DNA of 64,000 bases. It comes from Physcousia sp015060555 (GTDB lineage: Bacteria > Bacteroidota > Bacteroidia > Bacteroidales > Bacteroidaceae). The stretch covers positions 62,001-126,000 of the forward strand of contig SUYG01000037.1 of the NCBI GenBank assembly GCA_015060555.1, written 5' to 3'. Shown here one piece after another: positions 15,623-24,698 of the stretch (the first letter of the stretch is position 1; each line of letters opens with the position of its first letter). Below the pieces are notes generated by a model, which saw only the letters and a list, made by a program, of their open reading frames with translations, was not told where the DNA came from and did not search any database. The translations under genes were made by a program, and so were the position numbers.

Positions 15623-16618
15623 ATGAACTTTAATATGCCTCCTGTCACCAAGAACCTCATCATCATCAATCTGTTGATGTACCTTGCAAAGGTGGTGGCA
15701 GTGCGTTATGGTATCGATTTCGACGATTTGCTGGGCTTGCATTTCTTCCTGGCATCGGACTTCCGGCTTTATCAGTTGTTCACCTATATGTTTGTGCACG
15801 GCGGCTTGGAACATATCTTCTTCAACATGTTTGCCGTGTGGATGTTTGGTCGCTTGATGGAGCAGGTGATGGGTTCACAGCGCTTTCTGTTTTACTATGT
15901 AGTCTGTGGCGTGGGAGCTGGCCTCTTGCAGGAAGTGGCGCAGTACGGAGAGTACTTCTATACGGGTATGAACGTTTATGACAGCGTGAATATTGAGGGC
16001 ATGGTGGTTCCCATGAGTACTTACCTGAATCGGTGGACCACGGTGGGTGCCTCGGGTGCTGTCTATGGTATCCTGTTGAGCTACGGCATGACTTTTCCTG
16101 AGAACCGTCTGTTCATCATTCCTATCCCAGTGCCTATCAAAGCCAAGTGGCTCGTCACTGGTTATGCCGTCATTGAATTGTTAAGTGCGTTAGGCAACCC
16201 AGGTGACGGCGTGGCTCATGTGGCGCATCTCGGTGGTATGCTCTTTGGTCTGGCACTGATTATGTATTGGCGCAAACACCCCAACGACCACAATCGCTTT
16301 TTTGGTGGAGGCGGCGGTGGCTATGGCAGCTACGGCGGTTATAACGACTATTACACCAGCTATGAAGACGTCACAGAGGGTTCCAAGAAGCGAAACAGTA
16401 TATGGAAGCGTATGCAAACATGGTTCGAGCGCAAGCGTAAGCCGCGCATGAAGGTGCATGTGGGTAGCGCGAAACACGCTGACGACATAGAATGGAATGC
16501 GCGCAAGCAGGCGCGCGAGGAAGAGATAGACCGCATTCTGGCAAAAGTCAAGCAAGGGGGCTATGACAGCCTCTCGGACGATGAGAAGCGCAAACTCTTT
16601 GAAGCCAGTGAACGATGA
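15623..16618 (+). CDS. Rhomboid-family intramembrane serine protease
   Basis: A 331-residue polytopic membrane protein. The catalytic Ser144 lies in VGASGAVYG and His202 in HVAHLGG, the rhomboid Ser-His dyad. An HGGLEHIFFNMFAVWMFG segment near residue 60 supplies the conserved His/Asn region. After about residue 220 a Gly/Tyr-rich linker (FFGGGGGGYGSYGGY) leads to a charged cytoplasmic tail often seen in Bacteroidetes rhomboids. Substrates are unknown. The stop overlaps the next ATG by 4 bases, so it is cotranscribed with the EEP-family gene. Confidence 0.92.
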   Translation: MNFNMPPVTKNLIIINLLMYLAKVVAVRYGIDFDDLLGLHFFLASDFRLYQLFTYMFVHGGLEHIFFNMFAVWMFGRLMEQVMGSQRFLFYYVVCGVGAGLLQEVAQYGEYFYTGMNVYDSVNIEGMVVPMSTYLNRWTTVGASGAVYGILLSYGMTFPENRLFIIPIPVPIKAKWLVTGYAVIELLSALGNPGDGVAHVAHLGGMLFGLALIMYWRKHPNDHNRFFGGGGGGYGSYGGYNDYYTSYEDVTEGSKKRNSIWKRMQTWFERKRKPRMKVHVGSAKHADDIEWNARKQAREEEIDRILAKVKQGGYDSLSDDEKRKLFEASER

Positions 16619-17673
16619 AGGTTATCAAAACCATTTTGGTGCAACTCTTCACTGGTGCCAATGTTGCCACAATCCTGCTTCTGTGGGCGTGCTGCGGTGT
16701 CACCTATCTGCATCCTGAGTTGCATCCCCGTCTGACGCTGATGAGCCTACTCTTCCCCGCCTTCGTGGTTGGCAATCTGTTATTCGTCTTTTTCTGGTTG
16801 GTATTCAAGGTGAAGCGCGTGTGGATACCTATCGTCGGCTTTGTGGCCTGTGGCAGTTTCCTGCGCGACTATCTGCCTGTGAATCTGCCGTCCAAAGGAA
16901 CTGCGGATTCCACCATTACCGTCCTCAGCTTCAATAGCCATAATTATGGCATGCCAGAGTCTGTAGAGGATGGCACCAATCGTGTTTTTACATACCTTGC
17001 TGCCTCCGATGTCGATATCATCTGTCTTCAGGAGTCTTCCAATAAGCCCGAATTAGGCGATGAAATGGAGAAAAAGGGCTACTCGTGTGTCAGCAAGAAG
17101 GAGTTCACGCTCTACTCCCGACTTCCCATCCTCGATAGCGATACGCTGGCACTGGAGGGGGAACCATGCCATGCGCTAAGAGCTTATCTCCAAGACGGCA
17201 AGGACACACTCTTATTACTGAGTGTGCACCTGCAGAGTAATAAACTTTCGCCTGAAATGAAACAGGCCTATCGCGAGGCTCTCGAGCGGCATGAGCGTGA
17301 TTCGATGCGCAAGGATCTCTCACCCATCGTGCAACTCCTCACCAAAGCCTCGCCTCTGCGCGCTGCGCAAGCCGACAGTTTAGCGGCTATCGTGGAGGCA
17401 TGGTTGCCGCGTCCTGTCATTGTCTGTGGCGACTTCAACGATACGCCCGTCTCCTACACACATCGTCTGCTGACACGCCACTTGACCTGTGCCTTCCGCG
17501 AGAGTGGCAATGGTCTGGGTTTCACTTACCACGAAAAGGGCTTTCCAGTGCGCATTGATCACATCCTTTTCAATGGCGAGAAATGGAAAAGCTGCCGCAC
17601 GAGTGTCGAAAGTCATATAATATGGTCTGATCACTTCCCAATTCGCACCAGATTGATCAGAAAAACACCCTAA
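16615..17673 (+). CDS. Membrane-anchored endonuclease/exonuclease/phosphatase family protein
   Basis: A 352-residue protein with two or three N-terminal membrane segments (residues 1-85) and an EEP domain from about 95. Signatures: VLSFNSHNYG, DIICLQESS (metal-binding Glu), VCGDFNDTPVSY and the terminal SDHFPIRT with the catalytic Asp-His. The family covers nucleases, sphingomyelinases and lipid or sugar phosphatases, and the domain should face the periplasm. The substrate cannot be told. The start overlaps the rhomboid stop (ATGA). Confidence 0.87.
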   Translation: MKVIKTILVQLFTGANVATILLLWACCGVTYLHPELHPRLTLMSLLFPAFVVGNLLFVFFWLVFKVKRVWIPIVGFVACGSFLRDYLPVNLPSKGTADSTITVLSFNSHNYGMPESVEDGTNRVFTYLAASDVDIICLQESSNKPELGDEMEKKGYSCVSKKEFTLYSRLPILDSDTLALEGEPCHALRAYLQDGKDTLLLLSVHLQSNKLSPEMKQAYREALERHERDSMRKDLSPIVQLLTKASPLRAAQADSLAAIVEAWLPRPVIVCGDFNDTPVSYTHRLLTRHLTCAFRESGNGLGFTYHEKGFPVRIDHILFNGEKWKSCRTSVESHIIWSDHFPIRTRLIRKTP

Positions 17674-17742
17674 AAGCCACAAAAAATACGCCAAAAGCCA
17701 AATATTTGGTATTTTAGAGCCGCTTTTCCATAAAAAAGGTGT

Positions 17743-17750
17743 ACATTTGC
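17743..17750 (+). promoter_or_regulatory. Promoter -7 element (TACATTTG) of secDF
   Basis: TAnnTTTG match 82 bases before the ATG. The leader contains a short hairpin GGGCG-CAA-CGCCC at 17761-17773, followed by an A-rich stretch up to the start codon. Confidence 0.6.
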
Positions 17751-17832
17751 GCGCTATTTTGGGCGCAACGCCCCGATTGGCTCCAAAAAAGAAGAGAAAA
17801 TCAATAAATAACAACAAAACAATTCATTCAAA

Positions 17833-20800
17833 ATGCAAAACAAAGGATTCGTAAAAGTTTTCGCTGTCCTGCTTGCACTTGTCTGCATCTTCTACCTCAG
17901 CTTCTCGTTCGTGACCAACCACTTCGAGAGCAAAGCTAAGGAGATTGCTGCCGTTGAAGGCGAAGCTGCTGGTCAGCATTACTTGGACTCCCTCGCGAAC
18001 GAACCCGTGTATTTCGGGGTCTGGACACTCAAGGAGTGCCGCGAGATGGGTATCGGTTTGGGTCTGGACTTGAAGGGTGGTATGAACGTCATCCTCGAGG
18101 TGTCTGTGCCCGATGTGGTTAAGGCGCTCGCCGATCACAAAGAAGATGCCAACTTCAATCAAGCCGTGGAACAGGCTAAGGCAGAAGCCAAGGCCGGTCA
18201 GGGCGATTTCATTACACTCTTCGTTAAAGACTACAAGGCGCTGGCGCCCAACAGCTCGCTTGCTGAGCTCTTCGCTACGCAGCAGCTGCGTGGCAAGGTG
18301 AACACCAAGAGCACCGACCGCGAGGTGGAGGCTGTGCTGCGTGAAGAGGTAAAGGCCGCCATTGATAACTCTTTCAACGTCATCCGTACACGTATCGACC
18401 GCTTCGGTGTCGTGCAGCCCAACATCCAGGCCCTTGAGGGTCAGGAGGGTCGCATCATGGTGGAGCTCCCTGGTATCAAGGAGCCCGACCGCGTGCGTAA
18501 GCTCCTTCAGGGTTCCGCTAATCTGGAGTTCTGGGAGACCTACACCACTTCCGAGGCAGTTCCCTACCTCATCCAGCTCGACAGCAAGCTCGCTGCCGCT
18601 GGCGTAGAGACCTCTGACAGCACCAAAGCTACGGCTCCCGAGGCAACAGCCGAAGTCGCCGAGGCCCCTGCTGACAGCGCTGCTGCTGCCACCGCCGAGG
18701 CCCCTGCTGACAGCGCTGCTGCCACCGACGGTGCCCTCGCCGCTATCGCCAAGGGCGACAAGGCTGAGGCTTCCGCATCCAATGCCGCTGCCAGCGAGGA
18801 GGCCCTTAAGGCTCACCCGCTGCTGGCACGCCTGCAGGTGCTGAACCAGGAGAACGGCTGCGTCGTGGGTTATGCCGGCAAGCGCGACTTGGAAGCCATC
18901 AACGCCCTCTTCGAGAGCCCCGAGGCTAAGGCTGTCCTGCCTGCCGACCTGAAGCTCCTCTGGGGCGTCAAGGGTGTCGATAAGAACGATGAGGTCTATG
19001 AGCTCTATGCCATCAAGGTCACTGAGCGCAACGGCCGTGCTCCCCTGGAGGGCGACGTCGTCACCGATGCCAAGGATGAGTTCGACCAGCAGGGTCGTCC
19101 CTGCGTCAGCATGCAGATGAATGTCGAGGGTGCCCGTCGCTGGGCAGCGCTGACGAAGGCCAACGTACACCGTCCCATCGCCATCGTCCTCGATGGCTAT
19201 GTCTATAGCGCACCTAACGTGCAGAACGAGATCACGGGTGGTAACAGCCAGATCACCGGCCACTTCACCCCCGAGGACACCCGTGACTTGGCCAATGTGC
19301 TGAAGTCCGGTAAGATGCCCGCTCCCGCTAATATTGTCAGCGACGAAATCGTTGGTCCTTCGCTCGGTCAGGAGTCCATCCGCCAGGGCCTCTGGAGCAT
19401 GGTGCTCGCCTTCATCGCCCTGATGCTCTACATGGTCAGTATGTACGGCTTCCGCCCGGGTATGGTTGCCAACTGCGCCCTGCTCTTCAACCTCTTCTTC
19501 ACGCTCGGTATTCTCACCAGCTTCCAGGCTGCGCTCACCATGAGTGGTATCGCCGGTATGGTGCTGACGCTGGGTATGGCAGTGGATGCCAACGTGCTCA
19601 TCTTCGAGCGTACGAAGGAGGAGATGCGCGCCGGCAAGGCTGTGCGTCAGGCTATGCAGGCCGGCTACAGCAACGCCTTCAGCGCCATCATCGACTCCAA
19701 CGTCACCAGCATCCTGACGGGTATCATCCTCTACTACTTCGGTACAGGTCCTATCCGCGGCTTCGCCACCACTTACATCATCGGTATCATCATCTCATTC
19801 TTCACCGCTGTATATCTTACGCGCGTAGTCTTCGACGGCATGATGTCCAAGGACAAGTGGCTCGACCTCACCTTCACAACAGGTCTCAGCCGCAAGTTCC
19901 TCTCCGATACCAACTTCAACTTCATGGGTAGCTACAAGAAGTCCTTCTCTATCTTCGGCGCCATAGTAGTACTTGCCATCGGTTGCTGGATAGGTCGCGG
20001 CTTCTCTCAGAGTATCGACTTCACCGGAGGTCGTAACTTCGTTGTCCTCTTCGAGAACGAGGTGCAGCCCGAGACCGTTCGCGGCCTCCTCGCTGATGCC
20101 TTCCCCGAGAGTAACACCAGCGCCATCGCACTGGGCACCGAGGGCAAGACCATCCGTATCTCCACCAACTACCGCATCGACGAGGATGGCAGCGAAGTAG
20201 ATAGCGAAATCGAGAGCAAGCTCTTCACCGTCCTCAAGGATGGCGGCCTTCTGAGCGCCGACCTCGACGAGCAGACCTTCATCAACCGCGACGAGCGCGC
20301 CGGTGGTTCTATCATCAGCTCTCAGAAGGTGGGTCCGTCCATTGCAGCCGACATCACGCGTGGTGCCGTCATCAGTGTCATCCTGGCTATGATCGTCATC
20401 TTCGTGTATATCCTCGTTCGTTTCCGCAACGTGGCCTTCTCCGTAGGTGCTATCACAGCTCTTGCCATCGACACCATCTTCATCCTTGGTATGTTCTCCG
20501 CATGCTGGGGTTGGATGCCCTTCTCGCTGGAGATTGACCAGACGTTCATCGGTGCTCTGCTGACCTGTATCGGTTACTCCATCAACGATAAGGTGGTTGT
20601 CTTCGACCGTATCCGCGAGAACCTCGGTCTCTATCCCAAGCGCGACAAGCAGCTCCTCTTCAACCAGTCGCTGAACGCCACCCTGACGCGTACCATCAAC
20701 ACGTCCGTCTCCACGTTCATCGTCCTGCTCTTCATCTTCGTCTTCGGTGGTGCCAGCATCAAGAGCTTCGCATTCGCCATGATGCTCGGTGTCATCATCG

Positions 20801-20886
20801 GCACCCTGACCTCCATGTTCATTGCCGCTCCCACGGCATACCTGATCATGGGTCGCAAGATCAAGGAAGAAGAGTACGACAAGTAA
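17833..20886 (+). CDS. secDF: Fused protein translocase subunit SecDF
   Basis: A 1017-residue fusion of SecD and SecF, the proton-driven accessory of the Sec translocon that pulls proteins across the inner membrane. The N-terminal half has the SecD start, the P1 domain (GLGLDLKGGMNVILEV) and the TM block with GMAVDANVLIFERTKEE. The SecF half starts near residue 690 (SIDFTGGRNFVV) and has ALAIDTIFILGMF and CIGYSINDKVVVFDRIRENL. Residues 276-298 are an Ala/Pro/Asp-rich stretch coded by a direct repeat of 36 and 33 bases (18658-18726), extending a P1-domain loop. An own promoter lies upstream and a hairpin follows the stop. Confidence 0.96.
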   Translation: MQNKGFVKVFAVLLALVCIFYLSFSFVTNHFESKAKEIAAVEGEAAGQHYLDSLANEPVYFGVWTLKECREMGIGLGLDLKGGMNVILEVSVPDVVKALADHKEDANFNQAVEQAKAEAKAGQGDFITLFVKDYKALAPNSSLAELFATQQLRGKVNTKSTDREVEAVLREEVKAAIDNSFNVIRTRIDRFGVVQPNIQALEGQEGRIMVELPGIKEPDRVRKLLQGSANLEFWETYTTSEAVPYLIQLDSKLAAAGVETSDSTKATAPEATAEVAEAPADSAAAATAEAPADSAAATDGALAAIAKGDKAEASASNAAASEEALKAHPLLARLQVLNQENGCVVGYAGKRDLEAINALFESPEAKAVLPADLKLLWGVKGVDKNDEVYELYAIKVTERNGRAPLEGDVVTDAKDEFDQQGRPCVSMQMNVEGARRWAALTKANVHRPIAIVLDGYVYSAPNVQNEITGGNSQITGHFTPEDTRDLANVLKSGKMPAPANIVSDEIVGPSLGQESIRQGLWSMVLAFIALMLYMVSMYGFRPGMVANCALLFNLFFTLGILTSFQAALTMSGIAGMVLTLGMAVDANVLIFERTKEEMRAGKAVRQAMQAGYSNAFSAIIDSNVTSILTGIILYYFGTGPIRGFATTYIIGIIISFFTAVYLTRVVFDGMMSKDKWLDLTFTTGLSRKFLSDTNFNFMGSYKKSFSIFGAIVVLAIGCWIGRGFSQSIDFTGGRNFVVLFENEVQPETVRGLLADAFPESNTSAIALGTEGKTIRISTNYRIDEDGSEVDSEIESKLFTVLKDGGLLSADLDEQTFINRDERAGGSIISSQKVGPSIAADITRGAVISVILAMIVIFVYILVRFRNVAFSVGAITALAIDTIFILGMFSACWGWMPFSLEIDQTFIGALLTCIGYSINDKVVVFDRIRENLGLYPKRDKQLLFNQSLNATLTRTINTSVSTFIVLLFIFVFGGASIKSFAFAMMLGVIIGTLTSMFIAAPTAYLIMGRKIKEEEYDK
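18658..18726 (+). repeat. Tandem repeat in secDF coding an Ala/Pro/Asp-rich loop
   Basis: Two nearly identical units start GCCGAGGCCCCTGCTGACAG. The first is 36 bases and the second 33, differing by one codon. Both are in frame. This suggests recent slippage in a loop that tolerates length change. Confidence 0.8.
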
Positions 20887-20910
20887 GAAAACACTTTTCA
20901 CTATATTTCT

Positions 20911-20948
20911 TTCGGGCGGAATCCATGAATGCATGGGTTTCGCCCGAA
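20911..20948 (+). terminator. Hairpin after secDF
   Basis: TTCGGGCG ... CGCCCGAA forms an 8-bp outer stem and CCATG-AATG-CATGG an inner one. There is no strong T run, so it could be a weak terminator or an mRNA-protecting hairpin. Confidence 0.6.
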
Positions 20949-20966
20949 CTTCAAAACACCACCACT

Positions 20967-21746
20967 ATGTCCACAGTCATCTATCCTTCGCCTATCTTTG
21001 GTCCTATCCACAGCCGTCGTCTCGGCGTGTCATTAGGCATCAATCTCTTGCCGGCCGATGGCAAGGTATGTTCCTTTGATTGTATCTACTGCGAATGTGG
21101 ATTAAATGCAGAACGCAGGCCGACAGCCAAGATGCCGACGCGTGAAGAGGTGAGCAGGGCGCTGGAGGAACGTCTGCAGCAGATGGCTAAAGAGGGTCCC
21201 AAGCCGGATGTACTGACATTTGCCGGCAACGGAGAACCGACACTCCACCCCGACTTCCCTCATATAATAGAAGATACGCGCGCGTTGCGCGACCGTTACT
21301 GCCCAGAGGCACGTATCAGCGTGCTTAGTAATGCTACCCGCATCCTGCGGCCCGATGTCTTCGCAGCCCTCTGTCGCGTCGATAATAACATCTTGAAGTT
21401 GGATACCATAGATGAGGCTTTCATCAAGACGGTGGATCGCCCCACGGGACCTTATTTCGTGGAAGCCATCGTCGATGGGCTCATCCATTTCCGTGGGCAT
21501 GTCATCATCCAGACGATGTTCCTGACAGGCACCGATGCAGCGGGCACCGATGTGGACAATACATCAGCGCGCTTTGTGGAGCCGTGGTTGGAGGCGTTGA
21601 AGAGGATAGGGCCTATGCAGGTGATGATTTACACCATCGACCGCGAGACGCCAGTCAGCACGCTGCGAAAGGCGGCACCTGATGTGCTGGACAGCATTGC
21701 AGAGCAGGTGAGAGCGCTGGGTATTCCCTGTTCTGTGGCTTATTAA
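20967..21746 (+). CDS. Radical SAM family protein
   Basis: A 259-residue radical S-adenosylmethionine enzyme. The [4Fe-4S] ligands are Cys35, Cys39 and Cys42 in CSFDCIYCECG (CxxxCxxC), and the glycine-rich SAM motif FAGNGEPTLHPDFP follows. The compact size and the N-terminal GPIHSRRLGVSLGINLLP resemble the small uncharacterised radical SAM group of Bacteroidetes. The reaction is unknown. The ATG at 20967 is preferred over an in-frame one at 20925 that falls inside the secDF hairpin. The gene is convergent with trkH, 4 bases away. Confidence 0.88.
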   Translation: MSTVIYPSPIFGPIHSRRLGVSLGINLLPADGKVCSFDCIYCECGLNAERRPTAKMPTREEVSRALEERLQQMAKEGPKPDVLTFAGNGEPTLHPDFPHIIEDTRALRDRYCPEARISVLSNATRILRPDVFAALCRVDNNILKLDTIDEAFIKTVDRPTGPYFVEAIVDGLIHFRGHVIIQTMFLTGTDAAGTDVDNTSARFVEPWLEALKRIGPMQVMIYTIDRETPVSTLRKAAPDVLDSIAEQVRALGIPCSVAY

Positions 21747-21750
21747 GCAG

Positions 21751-23208
21751 TTATTTGTCTCTCCAAAAACTGCGGGTGAAGAGGACGAGGACGGAAAGGA
21801 TTTCAAGACGTCCCATGAGCATCAACAGCGAGAGCAACCATTTGACAACGTCAGGGAGATGACTCCATGACATGGTAGGACCTATCTCCAAACCGAGTGT
21901 GGGACCTACGTTACTGGCACAGCTGAAAGCTATTGTGAAGGCATTCGTGCTGTCGATGCCCAGAATCATCATGATGAAATAAACGAAGAGGCAGAGCAGG
22001 ACATAAGCGGTGAAGAAGGCGAAGAGGGCCAGCTGGCGGTTGACAGATACCACATAGCCGTTCACGCGTACAGGCAGCACGGCACTGGGATGGAGGGTGG
22101 AGCGGAGCTCGTTGCGCAGCATTTTCCAGAGCATCACCACACGGACACATTTGAAGCCACCACTCGTGGAGCCGGAACAACCTCCAATGAACATACATAC
22201 GGTAAGGATGACCCATGTGATATGTGGCCATTGGCCAGCGTCATCGTTGAAGACGCCTGTGGTGGTGAGGAAGGAGACAACCTGGAAGAGGCTGGAGCGG
22301 AAAGCATCTGCAACGGGATAGTGGCAACCACGCATGACTATGAACATGATAAGCACTGTGCATACGACGATTACGGAGACGTAAAGGCGGAACTCGCTAT
22401 TCTTGAAGAACTCCTTAATCTTGTGCTTGAAGATGGCCAGATACAGCAGCGTGAAGCTGGTGCCACACAGGAACATAAAGAAGATGGCCGTGTAGTCGAT
22501 GGCGGCATTCTTGAAGTAGCCTGTGCTGGCATTGTGCGTGGCAAAGCCTCCCGTGGCCGTGACGGTCATCGCGTAGTTGAAACAATCGAAGCCACTCATG
22601 CCCTCAAGATAGAAGCATAGAGCGCAGACCAGCGTCATCAGCGAGTAGATGCCCCAAATCCAGTGTCCTGTGGTGCTGAGGCGAGGGTGCATCTTCGTGC
22701 GCATAGGACCTGTGGCTTCGGCAGAGAAGACCTTTACGCTACCACCTACCATCGACGGGATGATGGCGATGGTGAAGAAGACGATGCCCAGACCGCCCAC
22801 CCACTGCGTGAGGCTGCGCCAGAAGAGCAGTGCATGCGGCAGGCGTTCTACATCATCGATGAGCGATGCGCCTGTAGTGGTGAAACCCGAAATGGTTTCG
22901 AAGTAGGAATCAGTTATAGAGGGGACATAGCCGCTGAGATAGAAGGGGAATGAGCCGAAAAGGCTGAAGACAAGCCACACCAGCGTCACCAGGAGGAAGG
23001 AATCACGCCGAGACATGGTGTTTGATGAGTTGTGACCGATGTAGTGCAGGGCTCCACCTGTGAGGGCGGTGGTGACGACGGAGACAGCGAAGGCGTGGGC
23101 GTCATCTTCGCCATAGGCTAATGACATTACCAGACAGCCCAGCATCAGCGTGGCCTCAAGGCCCAGCAGCTGCCCGATAATCTTCCATATAATCTTCCAG
23201 TTTATCAA
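21751..23208 (-). CDS. trkH: TrkH-type potassium uptake protein
   Basis: A 485-residue channel subunit of a Trk/Ktr potassium uptake system. The four-fold pore-loop pattern is visible in SGFTTTGASL, TVTATGGFATHN, SFLTTTGVFND and SNVGPTLGLEIG. The frame opens with a TTG codon at 23208; no in-frame ATG occurs before the first membrane segment, so TTG is the likely start. No trkA is in the window. It lies 46 bases downstream of fur and is probably the last gene of the cobB - nucleoside kinase - fur - trkH unit. Confidence 0.92.
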   Translation of the reverse strand: MINWKIIWKIIGQLLGLEATLMLGCLVMSLAYGEDDAHAFAVSVVTTALTGGALHYIGHNSSNTMSRRDSFLLVTLVWLVFSLFGSFPFYLSGYVPSITDSYFETISGFTTTGASLIDDVERLPHALLFWRSLTQWVGGLGIVFFTIAIIPSMVGGSVKVFSAEATGPMRTKMHPRLSTTGHWIWGIYSLMTLVCALCFYLEGMSGFDCFNYAMTVTATGGFATHNASTGYFKNAAIDYTAIFFMFLCGTSFTLLYLAIFKHKIKEFFKNSEFRLYVSVIVVCTVLIMFIVMRGCHYPVADAFRSSLFQVVSFLTTTGVFNDDAGQWPHITWVILTVCMFIGGCSGSTSGGFKCVRVVMLWKMLRNELRSTLHPSAVLPVRVNGYVVSVNRQLALFAFFTAYVLLCLFVYFIMMILGIDSTNAFTIAFSCASNVGPTLGLEIGPTMSWSHLPDVVKWLLSLLMLMGRLEILSVLVLFTRSFWRDK

Positions 23209-23254
23209 TAGAGTTTTCGTTTAGTGTTTAGCGTATATATCTTATTGAACGCTC

Positions 23255-23680
23255 TCACAATTCTTCTGCACAGTTGGGGCATACACCTTTGACAAGGTAG
23301 TTGAGGCCCTCCATAGTGAAACCCTCTGGCAACTGAATCGTGGGGATGTGGATGGTGTGAAAGCAGAACGTGCGCTGGCAGACACGGCAGTAGAAATGGA
23401 TGTGCTGGTCGTCTGGCGAGCAGTGGTCGTGCCCTTCGCACAGCTCATACTTCGCAACCCCTGTACCATCCTCGATGGCGTGAATCAAATGGTGCTCCAG
23501 CAAGAGGGTCAGGGTGCGAAAGATGGTGGATCGATCGACGGTGTCCAACTCATCGTCCAGCTCACGCAACGAACGAGCATGGCGGTGTTCTGCTAACGCC
23601 CGGTAAACGAGGATGCGCGTGGAGGTGGGTTTCACGCCACGAGCCGTGAGATGTTTTTCTATATCTATATGATTGGACAT
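23255..23680 (-). CDS. Fur-family transcriptional regulator
   Basis: A 141-residue metal-responsive repressor of the Fur/Zur/PerR type. Residues 1-80 form the winged helix (RGVKPTSTRILVYRAL, DRSTIFRTLTLLLE). The metal-binding part has HDHC and HIHFYC near 84-98 and two CxxC pairs (Cys98/Cys101 and Cys134/Cys137) for the structural zinc. Whether iron or zinc is sensed is not decidable by eye; the His/Cys-rich segment leaves Zur open. It sits between the kinase gene (34 bases upstream) and trkH. Confidence 0.9.
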   Translation of the reverse strand: MSNHIDIEKHLTARGVKPTSTRILVYRALAEHRHARSLRELDDELDTVDRSTIFRTLTLLLEHHLIHAIEDGTGVAKYELCEGHDHCSPDDQHIHFYCRVCQRTFCFHTIHIPTIQLPEGFTMEGLNYLVKGVCPNCAEEL

Positions 23681-23714
23681 CTTATGAGGTTAGTGGGGCC
23701 TATGAGATCCGGTC

Positions 23715-24698
23715 TTAATATTTAAAACTACTGCCGCCCAGGAATTCGCGAAGCAGTGACATGGGTGGAATCTGTTTATCCCCGATGGGCTCGAAAAAGC
23801 CCACCAGTCCTCGCAGTCGCAGGGCTTCCTCGTATTCGGGAGCATCCACTGGCACCTCTTCGAGAATGGGCATCACATAGTTACGCAGCACTGCGAGCTC
23901 ATAGAGTAGGGCGCTGTTGATCATTCGGTCGCAGTTCTCCTGATAGGGGAAGATCCATTTCTCTTCGCCGGCTCTCACGCTGGGCCATCGATGGATGGTT
24001 TCCTGAGCCGAGTAGTTGCGGAACTTCTTGTCGCGGATGATGCGTCGCAGCAGACGGTTGTCAGAGGTTGAGATACGACGTTTCTCATCAAGTTGAATCG
24101 TGGTGAGCGCCGAGACATAGAGCTGGTATTTGTCCTCGCGGGGGATGTCTGGTGTCAGCTGGGGATTCAGGGCGTGGATACCTTCGATGATGAGCACCCC
24201 GTTCTCTTTAAGCTGTCGCGGGGTGCCTGTCATCTCGCGTTGTCCCGTATGGAAGTTGAACTTCGGGCACGTCACAGATTCACCTTTCAGCAGACGCTGC
24301 AGCTGATCATTGAAGAACGGTACATCCAGTGCCTCCAGACACTCGAAGTCGTATTCGCCATTTTCATCACGTGGTGTATATTCGCGGTTGAGGAAATAGT
24401 CATCCAGCGAGAGCATGTTGGGGCGTAGCCCCACAGCTCCTAACTGCACGGCCAGACGCTTGCACGTCGTGGTCTTTCCGCTGCTGCTGGGTCCAGCGAG
24501 CATGACAATGCGGCAGCCCGACTTCTTTACTTGGTCGGCGACAGCCGCAATCTTGCGTTCCTGCAGAGCTTCCGACACGTAGATAATCTCAGCGGCATGG
24601 CCTTCTCGTAAGGCATGGTTGAGTTCGGCGACGGTGCTCAGTCCTACTATTTCTTGCCAGTGGCGCTGTTCGGCCATGACGGCATCCAGCTTTTTCAT
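23715..24698 (-). CDS. Nucleoside (uridine) kinase family protein, N-terminally short form
   Basis: A 327-residue P-loop kinase: GPSSSGKTT at 69-77, then LSLDDYFLNREYTPRDENGE, FNFHTGQRE, IIEGIHALNP and RWPSVRAGEEKWIFPYQEN. The C-terminal LLREFLGGSSFKY is typical of the Bacteroidetes uridine kinase-like protein. That protein is usually about 550 residues with an N-terminal TGS/threonyl-tRNA-synthetase-like half. Here only the last 60 residues before the kinase remain (EIVGLSTVAELNHALREG). The ATG at 24698 overlaps the cobB stop (ATGA). The open frame continues upstream only as a shadow of cobB. The kinase core looks intact. Confidence 0.85.
   Translation of the reverse strand: MKKLDAVMAEQRHWQEIVGLSTVAELNHALREGHAAEIIYVSEALQERKIAAVADQVKKSGCRIVMLAGPSSSGKTTTCKRLAVQLGAVGLRPNMLSLDDYFLNREYTPRDENGEYDFECLEALDVPFFNDQLQRLLKGESVTCPKFNFHTGQREMTGTPRQLKENGVLIIEGIHALNPQLTPDIPREDKYQLYVSALTTIQLDEKRRISTSDNRLLRRIIRDKKFRNYSAQETIHRWPSVRAGEEKWIFPYQENCDRMINSALLYELAVLRNYVMPILEEVPVDAPEYEEALRLRGLVGFFEPIGDKQIPPMSLLREFLGGSSFKY

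Noticed and set aside
20925..20966. Earlier ATG for the radical SAM gene
   Set aside because: It lies inside the secDF hairpin and adds residues not seen in the family; the ATG at 20967 fits better.
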